Shown here: positions 18,201 through 26,628 of the stretch, one piece after another | How positions within the stretch are numbered: the first letter of the stretch is position 1 | Layout of the letters: each line of letters opens with the position of its first letter | Assembly (NCBI GenBank): GCA_022563855.1 | Contig: JADFMN010000001.1 | Span: 475,386-539,385, forward strand | Direction: 5' to 3' | DNA length: 64,000 nt | Source of the DNA: Armatimonadota bacterium | GTDB lineage: Bacteria; Armatimonadota; Fimbriimonadia; Fimbriimonadales; Fimbriimonadaceae | Made by a program: the position numbers and the translations under genes | The notes under the pieces: model-generated | The model's database searches: none | Told to the model about the DNA's origin: nothing | The model's input: only the letters and a program-made list of their open reading frames with translations

Positions 18201-18821
18201 GTCGTTCGTCGCCACAAGCGGCAGATTGAGGTCGCCCGCGATCTTGATGAGCTGTTCGTTGACCTGCTTCTGCTCGGCCAGACCGTGATCCTGCAGCTCA
18301 ATGAAGTAGCTGCCCTCATCGAACATCTCCTTGTACATGCCAGCCGTGTACTGGGCCTTGTCGTATTCACCGGCGAGCAGGTACTGGTTGATCTCGCTGC
18401 CGAGGCAGGTGCTGGAGCTGATCAGGCCCTTGCAGTACTTTCTAAGCAGCTCGTGATCGACTCTCGGCTTGTAGTAGAACCCCTCAAGCGCCGCGATGCT
18501 GTGCAGCTTGCAGAGGTTCTTGTACCCCTGGTCGTTCTTGGCCAGCAGCAACAGGTGGAATGTGCTGCCCTTCTCGTTGCCGGCCTTGACCTCGATCCCG
18601 CTGGGCGCGACGTACGCCTCCATGCCGATGATCGGCTTGATCCCCTGCTTGCGGCACTCGAAGTAGAACTCCATCGCGCCGAACATCACGCCGTGGTCGG
18701 TGATCGCCAGCGCCGACATGTCCATCTCCTTGGCGCGCCGAACCATATCGGTGATCCGGGTAGCGCCGTCCAGGAGGCTGTACTCCGTGTGGTTGTGCAG
18801 ATGGACGAACGACTGACTCAT
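15279..18821 (-). CDS. dnaE: DNA polymerase III alpha subunit (DnaE type)
   Basis: 1180 residues, full length for DnaE1. It is the replicative polymerase catalytic subunit. Domains: N-terminal PHP domain starting at VHLHNHTEYSLLDG (6-19); palm/fingers, including GARGSVAGSLVSF (356-368) and PDIDLDFEDERRDEI (396-410) with catalytic aspartates; KKKRAIMSQMK in the fingers; a helix-hairpin-helix region near 820-880; and an OB fold near 1005-1080 (VELAGVIASVRRFVTKKGDKMANIVIED). The PHP HLHNH motif looks intact, so proofreading or a structural metal site is possible. The start MSQSFVHLH is conserved. A 523-codon plus-strand ORF opposite it is a shadow. Confidence 0.98.
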   Translation of the reverse strand: MSQSFVHLHNHTEYSLLDGATRITDMVRRAKEMDMSALAITDHGVMFGAMEFYFECRKQGIKPIIGMEAYVAPSGIEVKAGNEKGSTFHLLLLAKNDQGYKNLCKLHSIAALEGFYYKPRVDHELLRKYCKGLISSSTCLGSEINQYLLAGEYDKAQYTAGMYKEMFDEGSYFIELQDHGLAEQKQVNEQLIKIAGDLNLPLVATNDAHYLCKGDAESHDVLLCIGTGSLLEQKDRLKFETNEFYVKSQDEMARIFPDQPEAIENSAQFAELCDLEIETGTTHMPQPDLPEGEDCGSYLRTLAEKGLTDRLEGATDEHWERLKYELDVIRQTGFESYFLLVREFTNFSRSQGIMTGARGSVAGSLVSFSIGITDIDPIEYNVTFERFLNPERLSMPDIDLDFEDERRDEIIAWVTEKYGRDRVAQIVTFGTLGPKAAIRDAGRVMGIVPQDVDRICKKIPTGPGWSIDRALRDVSEFRDIYERDRTMRKLVDTAKNVEGLSRHCGVHAAGVVISADPLSDHIPLYRSGDGMPITAYKMGVLEQIGLLKMDFLGLSNLTVLARAEKNIRKSFAAASEAEKEKHPILSGGVPAIPLDDEKTYALLERGETVGVFQLESSGMRRYIMSLKPQNVRELAAMVALYRPGPVEHIPRFIDNKFGRRTPEFLDDRMKPILEETYGVIVYQDQVMLLVQALAGFSLGKADVLRRAMGKKKRAIMSQMKGEYLEGCAANGVDEKVAERVWVLLEPFAGYAFNKAHAVCYAIIAYQTAYLKANYPYEYMAALLAVYRTKEDRVTKFIEECRRQKIPVQPPSVNRSSADFTVEGVDAKRAIRFGLGAIKNVGDGLVEAIIAQREDEPYHHLFDFCERVREHGLNRLALDSLIKAGTMDEIEPNRNVLLANAEAALVFADRSIREHRIGQDSLFGDDDSGSASGYPALPDEQKPDRRDMLAWEKEVLGVYVSDHPLRGYERVLAARGTHRCSDVEEVADGQRVELAGVIASVRRFVTKKGDKMANIVIEDLGGQAGCVVFAQTLAKYDQDVEKDRVVAVKGVVQHRQRMGTGEVSIEVRVESIEPLDAGCEDLTPDPSVAGTVFVRVLGATREELESLKQIVASTSGNHEVVLLFGQRDPTPLVLLHRVDPTKEFISAVRRAIAECTIEVVDNGFFDGGRSDSAELVGGAVR

Positions 18822-19028
18822 GAACCTTAGACCTGGCAGGCCCAGGTGTCATTTTAGACGGAAACGGGGTCTGGTTCGCCGCTTGGTTTTCCGCTAGTTA
18901 TCCGGGTTGGGGTAGGCGCCCACAGCTAGGGCTACTGACTCTATCCATGCCGACTCGCGTTCAAGAAAGACGCGCAGGCCGCTCTTCCTGCATCTGCACT
19001 CCCTCTAGCTCCTCCTTTGGAACCTGAA

Positions 19029-19991
19029 CTATTTGTCCAGTTTGATCTTCGACCTGTCCGGGCTGAACGAGGGCTGGTAGTCGATCGCCGCGTTGATCGT
19101 GAGCCTCACCTGATTCGTGCCGTCGGCGTTCATCACGTAAACGTCGCCGTTGCCATCGCGATGCGAGCCGAAGGCGATCTTGGACCCATCCGGGCTGAAC
19201 GAGGGGCCGGAGTCGTCCACCGCGTTGTTCGTGAGCCTCACCTTATTCGTGCCGTCGACGTTCATCACGTAGATCTCCCAGTCGTCGCCGTCGCGGTCCG
19301 AGATGAAGGCGATTTTCGTCCCGTCCGGGCTGAACGCTGGATCGCCGTCGGTCGCCGCGTTGTTTGTGAAGTTCACCTGGTCCGTGCCGTCGGCATTCAT
19401 CACGTAGACCTCCCTGTTGCCGTCGCGGTACGAGGTGAAGGCGATCTTCGACCCGTCCAGGCTGGACGAGGGATCGTAGTCGAACGCCGCGTTGTTCGTC
19501 AGGTTCACCGGATTCGTGCCGTCGGCGTTCATCAGGTAGACCTCGAAATTGCCGTCGCGGGTCGAGAGGAAGGCGATTTTCGACCCGTCCAGGCTGTACG
19601 TGGGATAGCCGTTGCGCACCGTGTTGTGCGTGAGCCTCACCTGGTCCGTTCCGTCTGCGTTCATCACGTAGACCTCTTCGGTGCCGTCGCGCTCCGAGAC
19701 GAAGGCGATCTTCGACCCGTCCGGGCTGAACGCGGGCTGCCAGTCGGTCGCGGGGTCGTTCGTGAGTCTCACCTTGTTCGTGCCGTCGGCGTTCATCACG
19801 TAGACCTCGAAGTTGCCGTCGCGATCCGATGTGAAGGCGATCTTCCCGGGCAGCGCGGCGGAACCGCCCCCGCCGTCAGTGCTGTTGCCGCCCCCGACAT
19901 CACCGCTGTTGCTGCCCTCGCCGCCGTCGCCGCATCCGGTGGCGGTCAGGGCGATCACGAGCAGTCCGGATATCCACGCCACTTGCCTCAT
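19029..19991 (-). CDS. TolB-like beta-propeller lipoprotein (PD40 repeats)
   Basis: 320 residues from ATG 19991, which opens a lipoprotein signal [20 protein letters not shown] (C20). A Gly/Ser-rich linker (20-48) precedes about seven tandem 40-42-residue blades, each of the form [25 protein letters not shown]. This is the WD40-like PD40 repeat found in TolB. It probably folds as a propeller tethered to an envelope membrane. Because no tol/pal genes are nearby and the blades are almost identical, it is more likely a repeat-expanded surface or binding protein than TolB itself. An ATG 22 codons upstream lacks a signal. Confidence 0.88.
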   Translation of the reverse strand: MRQVAWISGLLVIALTATGCGDGGEGSNSGDVGGGNSTDGGGGSAALPGKIAFTSDRDGNFEVYVMNADGTNKVRLTNDPATDWQPAFSPDGSKIAFVSERDGTEEVYVMNADGTDQVRLTHNTVRNGYPTYSLDGSKIAFLSTRDGNFEVYLMNADGTNPVNLTNNAAFDYDPSSSLDGSKIAFTSYRDGNREVYVMNADGTDQVNFTNNAATDGDPAFSPDGTKIAFISDRDGDDWEIYVMNVDGTNKVRLTNNAVDDSGPSFSPDGSKIAFGSHRDGNGDVYVMNADGTNQVRLTINAAIDYQPSFSPDRSKIKLDK

Positions 19992-20016
19992 GCCTTCATT
20001 ATAAACGGAGTTCTGA

Positions 20017-20181
20017 TCTTCGACCGATTGCAAAGGCCACAATCTGAACGAGGGCAAGGGGTTCGACCTGCCGGTGCCGCTGCTGATCGAACACGCGACA
20101 TCCCCGCTCGAGCTTGGCTACCTGACGTCGGTCGAAGCCGACGGCGGCGAACTGTTCGGACGGGTGGCATGGTTGTTCTGA
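20017..20181 (+). pseudogene. Possible gene remnant, unidentified
   Basis: Within a 518-bp gap (19992-20509) that holds no intact gene, the plus strand between stops reads a protein-like stretch, including [12 protein letters not shown] and TSVEADGGELFGR, with no start codon. It runs straight into an R3 repeat at 20161 and ends at TGA 20179-20181. It faintly resembles the core of phage prohead-protease-type proteins; that is a guess. The rest of the gap is repeats. Confidence 0.3.
20161..20176 (-). repeat. REP family R3, truncated copy
   Basis: CGGGTGGCATGGTTGT matches one arm of the R3 element seen complete at 20443-20487 and 63467-63511. The other arm has decayed. Confidence 0.55.
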
Positions 20182-20232
20182 TTCTGCGAGAACTGCGCTG
20201 CCACCTATCCCCTCAGGTCTTTCTGTTGTCAA

Positions 20233-20316
20233 AAGCCGTCTTTTTGCGTCTTCAAGCCGTCTTTTAGCGCCTTCAAGCCGTCTTTTTGCGCCTTCAAGCT
20301 GGCTTTTTGCTCCAGA
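20233..20316 (+). repeat. 21-bp tandem repeat, four units
   Basis: Units at 20233, 20254, 20275 and 20296 share AAGCCGTCTTTTTGCGCCTT with a few changes. On the minus strand the 21-bp period would encode a heptad (GAKRRLE). The only ORF through it runs on into obvious antisense sequence, so coding is doubtful. Confidence 0.75.
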
Positions 20317-20442
20317 AAGAAGCCTTCCCACCGCGTCAAGAGGGCTTTTTGCTCCCAAAAAAGACGTCTTTCCGCAGCATCTTCAGCCGAGAAAGGTGTT
20401 CAAATCATGCTCGACGAACCTGCAACCCTTGGGCACTGTATT

Positions 20443-20487
20443 CATGGCTGCCCCGCACGGTCATCGGGACAACCATGCCACCCGCCG
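20443..20487 (+). repeat. REP family R3, full copy
   Basis: A 45-bp imperfect palindrome beginning CATGGCTGCCCCGCACGG and returning as CGGGACAACCATG (11 of 13 stem positions pair). It differs by one base from 63467-63511. Confidence 0.8.
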
Positions 20488-20509
20488 AACCCCCGAACTT
20501 CCGAACCCT

Positions 20510-22402
20510 CTAGCCCCCGTTCTTGCCATTTGTAAATGCCCGCAGCTCGTAGCACGCCCGCAGCGCCTCAGACACCGACCACGCGTACCACGGAAGCCCG
20601 GCTTCGCCGTGGGGGTCGTCACCGTCGTACAGTTGGGCGATCCCTCCCATGCCGTAGCTCTCCATCTGATCCGCAAGACGATCCAGGGTCGTCGCGGCGT
20701 GCTGCCCGTCGCCGGAGACGCGCAGCACAGCCGAAATGTAGAATCCGATCAGGAAAGGCCACACCGAGCCTTGGTGCAGCGCGCTGACAGGTTCGTAAAA
20801 AGGTGCAAGGTACGTTCCCTGGTACCGACTGTCATCCGGTGCGAGCGTCCGAAGGCCGTACGGCGTCAGCAGCTTCTTCCGAACCAGATCGAGAGCCCGC
20901 CGGGCCTGCTCGCCGGACAGGCATGAGAACGGCAGCCCCATGGCGATGACCTGGTTGGGACGGAACGACGCATCGTCCGGCTCGATCGTGTCCAGATAGT
21001 GCCCCAACGACTCGCGCCAGAACTTGGACTTCAGCGAATCCTCTGCTAATAGCGCAAGCTCAGAGAACCGTGCTGTGTTCTGGCCGAGCTTCTCGCCGAT
21101 CCACTCCGCACAGCGCAGCGCGTTCGCCCACAGCGCGTTCACCTCGATCGGTTTGCCGTGCCGAGGGGTTACCGCGCTGTCCTCGATGACGACGTTCATC
21201 CACGTCAGCGGTACGTCGGTGTATTCGAGCTGCAGCAGACCGTCTTCGTCGTCAAGGCGCACGCGATTGATCGAGCCCTCGATTTGGTGACCCAGGCTGT
21301 CGGCGACCCACTCGAACGCCTCGCTCGCGAAGTCCGCCTCCCAATCGCGCTTCAGCGAATCGTACACGGCGTTGATGAACCAGAGCGTCGCGTCGGCAGA
21401 TGCGTAGTCCTCGTCGAGCGTCATGGCGACGACCCCGTCCTTTCTGTGTTGGGCGTGCCTGCGCAGGATCTCCCTGGACTGTTCGGGCGCCATGGCCAAT
21501 CCCAGCCCCGGCAGAGCCAGCATAGAATCGCGGCCTGTTGCGCCTTCGGCCGGATAGCCGGCCAGCACCATCGTCTTCCCGTCAATGGTCACGACGAACT
21601 TTCGAGCAGCCTCTATGAGCGTATCGACGAGCACGGGCGTCTGTGGAGCCGTCTCGACAAACCGGTACCGCTGGGCGCCCTGCTCCGTGGCCGCCACTAT
21701 CACTGCAGACTCTCCAGGCTCCAGCCGGTACTGAAGCTCGCAAGGGCAGAACAGATCGTCCATCGACTGCATGCCGCGCTCCGTCTCTCGTGGAAACTCG
21801 AAGCGGTAGTACCAGCCGAACGTTGCGATGCGGTCCGCGCCGTCGTGGTGCAGATGCAGCGCGACGCCCCCGTGCTCGACCACGGTCCTGTCTTGCTCAT
21901 AGGCAAGGTTTTCGGGATACGAATCCTGCGCGGAGAAGACCCGGTGCGCCGACTTGTGCGCGACCAGCGGCCTCAGTGAGAGCTTCATCATGACGTCACC
22001 GAGATTTGTGTACTCGACTGTGCAGGCGTTCTGTGCGACGTGCACTCCCAGTCTCTTGCGCAAGGTTTGACGCCCGACCGAGAACGTCCACTCCGCGAAC
22101 TCTGAAACGGAGAACGACGCGAGGCGCGTGTAGCCTTGCGGATGCACCTTTCCGGCGTATTGGTTGGTCGAAACGCCGTACGACGTCGCCCCGACCTCGG
22201 CGTACGCCTCGATCTGGCTGAGCAGCAGCATGGCCCCCTCGCTCGGGCCCGTTGCGGCGATGAGGTGTCCGTGGAACCTGCGCGTATTCGCACCGCTGAC
22301 GGTGCTTGCCGCGTATCCACTGATACCGTTTGCCAGCAGCCACTCCCGGCGAGATGAGACCGAGAAGTCCCTGCACTCTTTGGAGTCGAGGGTATACCGC
22401 AT
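20510..22402 (-). CDS. Glycogen debranching enzyme (amylo-alpha-1,6-glucosidase, GH133-like)
   Basis: 630 residues. Expected to hydrolyse alpha-1,6 branch points of glycogen in the cytosol. An N-terminal beta-sandwich domain (about 1-240) carries the family opening REWLLANGISGYAASTVSGAN and NTRRFHGHLIAA. A C-terminal (alpha/alpha)6 barrel (about 260-620) holds GRDSMLALPGLGLA, LDEDYASADATLWFINAVYD, NALWANALRCAEW and HQGSVWPFLIGFY. These are the archaeal/bacterial GDE_N and GDE_C patterns. Length fits the family (about 630-720). It lies 8 bp beyond the OstA-like gene's stop on the same strand, so the two may be co-transcribed, though they are functionally unrelated. Confidence 0.92.
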   Translation of the reverse strand: MRYTLDSKECRDFSVSSRREWLLANGISGYAASTVSGANTRRFHGHLIAATGPSEGAMLLLSQIEAYAEVGATSYGVSTNQYAGKVHPQGYTRLASFSVSEFAEWTFSVGRQTLRKRLGVHVAQNACTVEYTNLGDVMMKLSLRPLVAHKSAHRVFSAQDSYPENLAYEQDRTVVEHGGVALHLHHDGADRIATFGWYYRFEFPRETERGMQSMDDLFCPCELQYRLEPGESAVIVAATEQGAQRYRFVETAPQTPVLVDTLIEAARKFVVTIDGKTMVLAGYPAEGATGRDSMLALPGLGLAMAPEQSREILRRHAQHRKDGVVAMTLDEDYASADATLWFINAVYDSLKRDWEADFASEAFEWVADSLGHQIEGSINRVRLDDEDGLLQLEYTDVPLTWMNVVIEDSAVTPRHGKPIEVNALWANALRCAEWIGEKLGQNTARFSELALLAEDSLKSKFWRESLGHYLDTIEPDDASFRPNQVIAMGLPFSCLSGEQARRALDLVRKKLLTPYGLRTLAPDDSRYQGTYLAPFYEPVSALHQGSVWPFLIGFYISAVLRVSGDGQHAATTLDRLADQMESYGMGGIAQLYDGDDPHGEAGLPWYAWSVSEALRACYELRAFTNGKNGG

Positions 22403-22410
22403 GCGCTCAG

Positions 22411-23955
22411 CTAGTTGATGACCCTCACGTCGCGCTCGGTCTTGCGCCGGCTGAGTCGGTCGCGCAACGGGCCAAGCCGGAATCGAATGCCCATCCGAAA
22501 GTCCGACGGGAACTCTCGGAACAAGATGTACGGCTCAAAGCTCTCCGCGGCCAGCGCGATCTCATACTCCGTATCGAACACGGTTTGGGATGTCGGATCG
22601 TACCGCACCAGATACCGCAGAGTATAAGGCCCCGAAACAAAGTCCGCGCGCACGTGCAAGGACGTCGGAAAAACCAGCGGGTCAAACGGAAAGTCCGGGG
22701 TTCCCCAACTCCCGGTATTGGCGTACGCAACTCCCAAGGTCAGGGACGGCGACGGGTTGTAAATGACCCCGACCAGCCCGCGTACCCAGCCGTAGCCGCC
22801 GTTCGCGCTGACTGTACCGAAACCGTCTATCCTAGCGACCAGTCGCAGTGAGTCGCCGAGGTTTACAGGAGGCGTCTGGACGGTCGTCAGCAGTTCGGCG
22901 CGATCAAGCCAGTTAGAGCTCGAATCTGCCCTGATGCGCTCAAGCCTTGCAGACGCGCTGAGACCGAATCCTGCCCGCGAACCGACCGTCTCCAAGACCA
23001 GTTCGAACTGGTTTGAAACTGAGTCTATTTCGACCGCCCTCGCGTCCGTCTGCTGATTCCACAGCGTCCCGACCGTGAACGACAGCCGCGGGTCTCGCAG
23101 ATTCTGGTACTCCCTCTCCGGAGACTTCACCCTGACGTTATCGAACCAGCTGCTGCTGATCCTTTCCAACAGATCGGATCTGGGCACCAGCTTGCGATAG
23201 ACGGAGTTCGGGTTGACGTTAGACAAGGTCAATTGCAATCCAGAGGTCGGGAAGACCGAAGGAAACGTGTTCCAGAATCCGTAGGCAGAAAACTTTTCGG
23301 AGAGCATGAGACTCGTGTCCCAGGAGAGGCCGAATCCCACGCCTCGCCGATCGGCGAACGACGGCATGCGCCAACCCGTCACTCGGGGATCGAGCTCAAA
23401 CCTCATGCTGGGGAGCCAGCCGAGTTTCGCTCCGAACAGCAACAGCCCGACCGATTCGGCAACGCCGTATCGACCAGGGTAGATCGTCACCCGGTCCGCA
23501 AGCAGTTCGTACTCCGGCTTGTCGCGCCGCGAGAGCGTCGCGCGCGCCTTGCGCAAGAACCACGACTCAGTGCGTATCTCGAGGCTCTGCGCCCGGATCG
23601 TCATGCCTCCGGCCTCAACGGTCACCTCGAAGGCCTCGCCCGTGTGGTTCTTCCAATCGAACTCAAGCGAGTCGCACTCGAGCAGAATCGCAGGATCGGT
23701 GAGCCTGACGCCACCTGCAGCTCGACCGGTCTGCTCGTCCAGCCTCAACTCAAGTTGCGAGCACTCGATCACCGTTTCGTCGTACTGCGCTGTGATCGAA
23801 CCGGTGAAAACCAGGATATTGGTGGCCAAATCGATCTTGGCACCGTCGTATCGAACGGTGAGTCCCTGTATCTGCACCTCCTTAGTCTCCTGCCCGACGC
23901 TGAAAACAGCGTCGTTCAGCATCGGCAGCGGGGGCAGGAGAGGGAACGGGATCAT
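22411..23955 (-). CDS. OstA/LptD-like outer-membrane protein
   Basis: About 514 residues from ATG 23955; an ATG at 24003 would add 16 residues that do not resemble a signal. An N-terminal OstA-like region (about 20-180) has repeating strands (VQIQGLTVRYDGAKIDLATN, ITAQYDETVIECSQLELRLD, LLECDSLEFDWKN). Amphipathic strand-rich sequence follows, consistent with an LptD-type beta-barrel (FGLSWDTSLMLSEKFSAYGFW and later, ending FRMGIRFRLGPLRDRL). LptD inserts lipopolysaccharide into the outer membrane. This protein is shorter than E. coli LptD (about 780) and lacks its cysteine pairs, so an LptD-like role is inferred. It supports a diderm cell. Divergent from an ECF sigma gene. Confidence 0.75.
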   Translation of the reverse strand: MIPFPLLPPLPMLNDAVFSVGQETKEVQIQGLTVRYDGAKIDLATNILVFTGSITAQYDETVIECSQLELRLDEQTGRAAGGVRLTDPAILLECDSLEFDWKNHTGEAFEVTVEAGGMTIRAQSLEIRTESWFLRKARATLSRRDKPEYELLADRVTIYPGRYGVAESVGLLLFGAKLGWLPSMRFELDPRVTGWRMPSFADRRGVGFGLSWDTSLMLSEKFSAYGFWNTFPSVFPTSGLQLTLSNVNPNSVYRKLVPRSDLLERISSSWFDNVRVKSPEREYQNLRDPRLSFTVGTLWNQQTDARAVEIDSVSNQFELVLETVGSRAGFGLSASARLERIRADSSSNWLDRAELLTTVQTPPVNLGDSLRLVARIDGFGTVSANGGYGWVRGLVGVIYNPSPSLTLGVAYANTGSWGTPDFPFDPLVFPTSLHVRADFVSGPYTLRYLVRYDPTSQTVFDTEYEIALAAESFEPYILFREFPSDFRMGIRFRLGPLRDRLSRRKTERDVRVIN

Positions 23956-24011
23956 CTCTAGTATTTCGATTCTACCGACGTACGGGATTCTTGTCTTGGT
24001 CACGAACTATT

Positions 24012-24039
24012 TTGAATTCCGGCTCCGTCATGATATAGT
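24012..24039 (+). promoter_or_regulatory. Candidate promoter for the ECF sigma operon
   Basis: TTGAAT (24012-24017) and TATAGT (24034-24039) are separated by 16 bases and lie just upstream of the sigma start at 24054. The predicted leader would be very short or the transcript nearly leaderless. By-eye match only. Confidence 0.4.
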
Positions 24040-24053
24040 AGGACTGTACACGC

Positions 24054-24614
24054 ATGTCCAGCATTCCCACGGCCATCCAGACCAAGAACGATCTGGCTCT
24101 TGAAGAGTTACAGTGGATCGAGCGCTGCCGGCGCGGAGACGACATCGCTATGACGGCGATCATCGCCAAGCACCGGATGCGACTGGTTCGAGTGGCTTCC
24201 AACGTTCTGCGGGACTCACACGAGGCTGAGGACGTCGCGCAGGAGGCGTTCCTGAAGGCGTTTCGCGAGATTCACAAGCTCCGAGACGACCGAGCGTTCT
24301 CCGGCTACATCTACAAGATTTGCGTGCGGCTTTGCATGGATCGTCTGCGGAGCAAACGGGCCGAGCCGGCATTCGTCGATAAACCGATGGCCTCGAAAGG
24401 GCCCCAGGTCGAGACCCGGGTCGTCGTCGAAAGCCTGCTCGAACAGCTGTCGGCAGACCTGAAGATGACGCTGGTACTTCGCGAGATGGAGCAGTTGAGC
24501 TATGAAGAGGTCGCGTCGGTGATGCATGTGCCGGTCGGCACAGTTCGCTCACGATTGCACACGGCGCGCGAGCGATTCCGCGTACTTTGGATCGCCGCTA
24601 CGGAAGAGGCTTAA
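24054..24614 (+). CDS. ECF RNA polymerase sigma factor
   Basis: 186 residues. Sigma-2 region with HEAEDVAQEAFLKAFREIHKL (about 56-76) and YIYKICVRLCMDRLRSKR. Sigma-4 helix-turn-helix LSYEEVASVMHVPVGTVRSR (about 148-167). Typical RpoE-like length and layout, so it redirects RNA polymerase when released from its anti-sigma. The next gene, 5 bp after the stop, encodes a zinc-type anti-sigma protein, which fits. It is divergent from the OstA-like envelope gene, suggesting an envelope-stress regulon. That link is inference. Confidence 0.93.
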   Translation: MSSIPTAIQTKNDLALEELQWIERCRRGDDIAMTAIIAKHRMRLVRVASNVLRDSHEAEDVAQEAFLKAFREIHKLRDDRAFSGYIYKICVRLCMDRLRSKRAEPAFVDKPMASKGPQVETRVVVESLLEQLSADLKMTLVLREMEQLSYEEVASVMHVPVGTVRSRLHTARERFRVLWIAATEEA

Positions 24615-24619
24615 AGAAC

Positions 24620-25054
24620 ATGAAGGGTTGCAAAAAATATCGGGAGTTGAAGTTTCTCGTAGCGGAGGGCACGGCTTCCTCGCGCCAGATAGCGTTCGTT
24701 GAAAATCACGAATCGCGCTGTGACGATTGCCGCGCGGAGATGAGCACGTTTGTCGGAGCGCTCAATTTGCTGCGGAACGCGCAGTTCGAGCCGACGACGT
24801 CGCCGACTTTCGAGTCTCGCTTGCTCCGGCGGTGGCACGTCGAGGTTCGCAATCGACGCGTCACGTTCTGGCTGCCCGTGATGGCGGGTGCATTCGCTGC
24901 CGCCTTCGCGTTGTTGGCGGTCCTTCAGATCCTTCTTGCCGGGCCCGTCGCCGATCCGCTCGACCTCGAGGGGCATGAGGCAAATATGAGTTCGTCCAGT
25001 CAGCCGTCGATCCCGGCCTTCCAGGAGACGTCTGACTCGCTGCCCACCCAATGA
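24620..25054 (+). CDS. Anti-sigma factor with zinc-finger-type N-terminus
   Basis: 144 residues from ATG 24620, five bases after the sigma stop; an ATG 11 codons earlier lies inside the sigma gene. The N-terminal KGCKKYRELKFLVAEG...FVENHESRCDDCRAEM contains the HxxxCxxC pattern of ZAS/zf-HC2 anti-sigma domains (H34, C38, C41). A membrane helix (about 87-109) follows, then a short Ser-rich extracytoplasmic tail. Expected to hold the sigma factor at the membrane. Its stop overlaps the next start in ATGA. Confidence 0.85.
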   Translation: MKGCKKYRELKFLVAEGTASSRQIAFVENHESRCDDCRAEMSTFVGALNLLRNAQFEPTTSPTFESRLLRRWHVEVRNRRVTFWLPVMAGAFAAAFALLAVLQILLAGPVADPLDLEGHEANMSSSSQPSIPAFQETSDSLPTQ

Positions 25055-26628
25055 GCCCGTCCCTCCGGGCGTTTTTCGGCGCGCTATTCGGTGCGCTACT
25101 CGTACTGCTGGTCCACCCGGCTTCGCGCCCGTACATGACGTCCGGCCTCTGGTTTCTGGGCGGCTCGGAGTATCTGCGCGAATCGAACGCTCGGACAGAA
25201 GAGATGGGGCCGCTGCCCGAGCCGGACTCGCTGGAAACGTCGGCGCTCTGGCTGGTGGTGGCCTGTGAACAACACAATACGCTCGATTCGCTCACGCCAG
25301 ACAAGTACCTCTTGCTGATCGAGGTCGCGCAACAGGCAAGCGATCAGGACACCGAGAACGCGTTCTGGTACCAAGTCGAAGCAGCTTTTCAATGGGAACT
25401 CGGAAATCGAGATGCTGCACGAAGAGCGTGGCACTCCGCGAGCCTCTCGACGAGGTGGGACGACTACCAAGCGCAGCGCTTAGGGCGAGTCGTCGATGGC
25501 TTGCGCCGGGAGGCTGGCCAGCGACTCGCCTGGCACTATGCGCTGGCGACCAGCAGAAAGTCCTCTTCGGCGGGCCAAGCTATCCTCGCCTTTGGCCGCA
25601 CGATCCGCGCCGAGCCATCACAGGCAGACGACCTTGAACTAAAGTTCGACACGCTGGTCAACGGCGCGTTGCTTCGCGAGGGAGGTCGAATGTACGCGAC
25701 TAGCGAGTACGGGCTACAGCTCGTCAACGCCGCGGTCGTTGATCCGCTGACATTAGGTCCTCCCTTGGCACGGCAGGATTTGGTCACCCCGAGGGAGGTT
25801 CTGCTGCTACGGGAACAGTTCATCTCCGAATTGAGCGATCGGGGTGAGACAAGCAAGGCGACTCTTGCGACTAACGAATTCAAACGAGTCGACGCCTGGC
25901 AAGCGTGGATAGAGGTTCAAGACGTGGATCGCACAAGGCGAAACTTGACGGTGGCCAGCATCTTGACATCGGCCGGCTCAGGCGCTCTGCTGGCAGTCGG
26001 CCTGCTGTCCGCCTTGATGCTGTTGGCAACGATTCTCCTCGAGCGCACGGGATTGCTGAGAGCGCTTTTGCAACCGCCGATCGCGCCGATTCTCGGCGTC
26101 GTGGTCGGGGGTCTCGTGTTCTATTCAACCGGGTTGATATTCCCGGCGATTTGGGCGGCCGTTGCACTGGCGAGCTTCAGCTTCAAGCACGACAGCGCGA
26201 ACAGGCAAATCGCGCAGAAGACCGGTCGCCCGTTCGGACTGATCGTGACGGGACTCGCCGTTCTGTTCGCAGCAGTGTCGACCATTTTCGTAGTCGGGCT
26301 GTCAACGCCAGCACGGTATTTAGGCAAGACGACGAGCTTCCCGGATTTCGCCGGCCCGGGCAGCCCGCTGCTGGCAGATCTCGCCGGTTTGTCGGCAATG
26401 ATCGTTAGCCTCGTACTGGTAACCGCGCCCGTGTGGGGCTACATCCGTCGCGTCGAACCGCACGTTCTTGCGCCAATCGCGATCAAACGGTTCTTTCTAG
26501 CTTCGTGCCTCGGCTGTCTGACGCTCGGTGTGATAATCATGCCGATCTCAATCCGAGTTGACCACAGTTTGGCCGACACCCTCGAAAAAGTGTTGCAGAA
26601 TGAGCCAGGGTATTACCTGACTAGATGA
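25051..26628 (+). CDS. Large membrane protein with helical repeat domain, unknown
   Basis: 525 residues. One N-terminal membrane helix or signal (5-22), then a mostly helical soluble part (about 60-300) with TPR-like spacing (FWYQVEAAFQWELGNRDAARRAWHSASL, about 110-137). The C-terminal part has about six hydrophobic helices (approximately 310-335, 345-365, 368-382, 400-425, 450-470, 490-512). No family recognised. It overlaps the anti-sigma stop (ATGA) and the glnD start (ATGA), so it is translationally coupled in the sigma operon. It may sense or relay a membrane signal to the anti-sigma; that is inference from position. Confidence 0.8.
   Translation: MSPSLRAFFGALFGALLVLLVHPASRPYMTSGLWFLGGSEYLRESNARTEEMGPLPEPDSLETSALWLVVACEQHNTLDSLTPDKYLLLIEVAQQASDQDTENAFWYQVEAAFQWELGNRDAARRAWHSASLSTRWDDYQAQRLGRVVDGLRREAGQRLAWHYALATSRKSSSAGQAILAFGRTIRAEPSQADDLELKFDTLVNGALLREGGRMYATSEYGLQLVNAAVVDPLTLGPPLARQDLVTPREVLLLREQFISELSDRGETSKATLATNEFKRVDAWQAWIEVQDVDRTRRNLTVASILTSAGSGALLAVGLLSALMLLATILLERTGLLRALLQPPIAPILGVVVGGLVFYSTGLIFPAIWAAVALASFSFKHDSANRQIAQKTGRPFGLIVTGLAVLFAAVSTIFVVGLSTPARYLGKTTSFPDFAGPGSPLLADLAGLSAMIVSLVLVTAPVWGYIRRVEPHVLAPIAIKRFFLASCLGCLTLGVIIMPISIRVDHSLADTLEKVLQNEPGYYLTR

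Noticed and set aside
17259..18830. 523-codon plus-strand ORF
   Set aside because: Lies entirely opposite dnaE in a high-G+C region; composition (Arg/Val/His-rich) and lack of motifs mark it as an antisense shadow.
19017..20267. 416-codon plus-strand ORF rich in V-R-A-x-G-x-H-H-V-D repeats
   Set aside because: Antisense to the repeated propeller blades of the PD40 lipoprotein; its periodicity is inherited from that gene.
19999..20358. Minus-strand ORF with heptads (GAKRRLE repeats)
   Set aside because: The heptads come from the 21-bp tandem repeat. The rest of the ORF has no coding character and no ribosome site is obvious.
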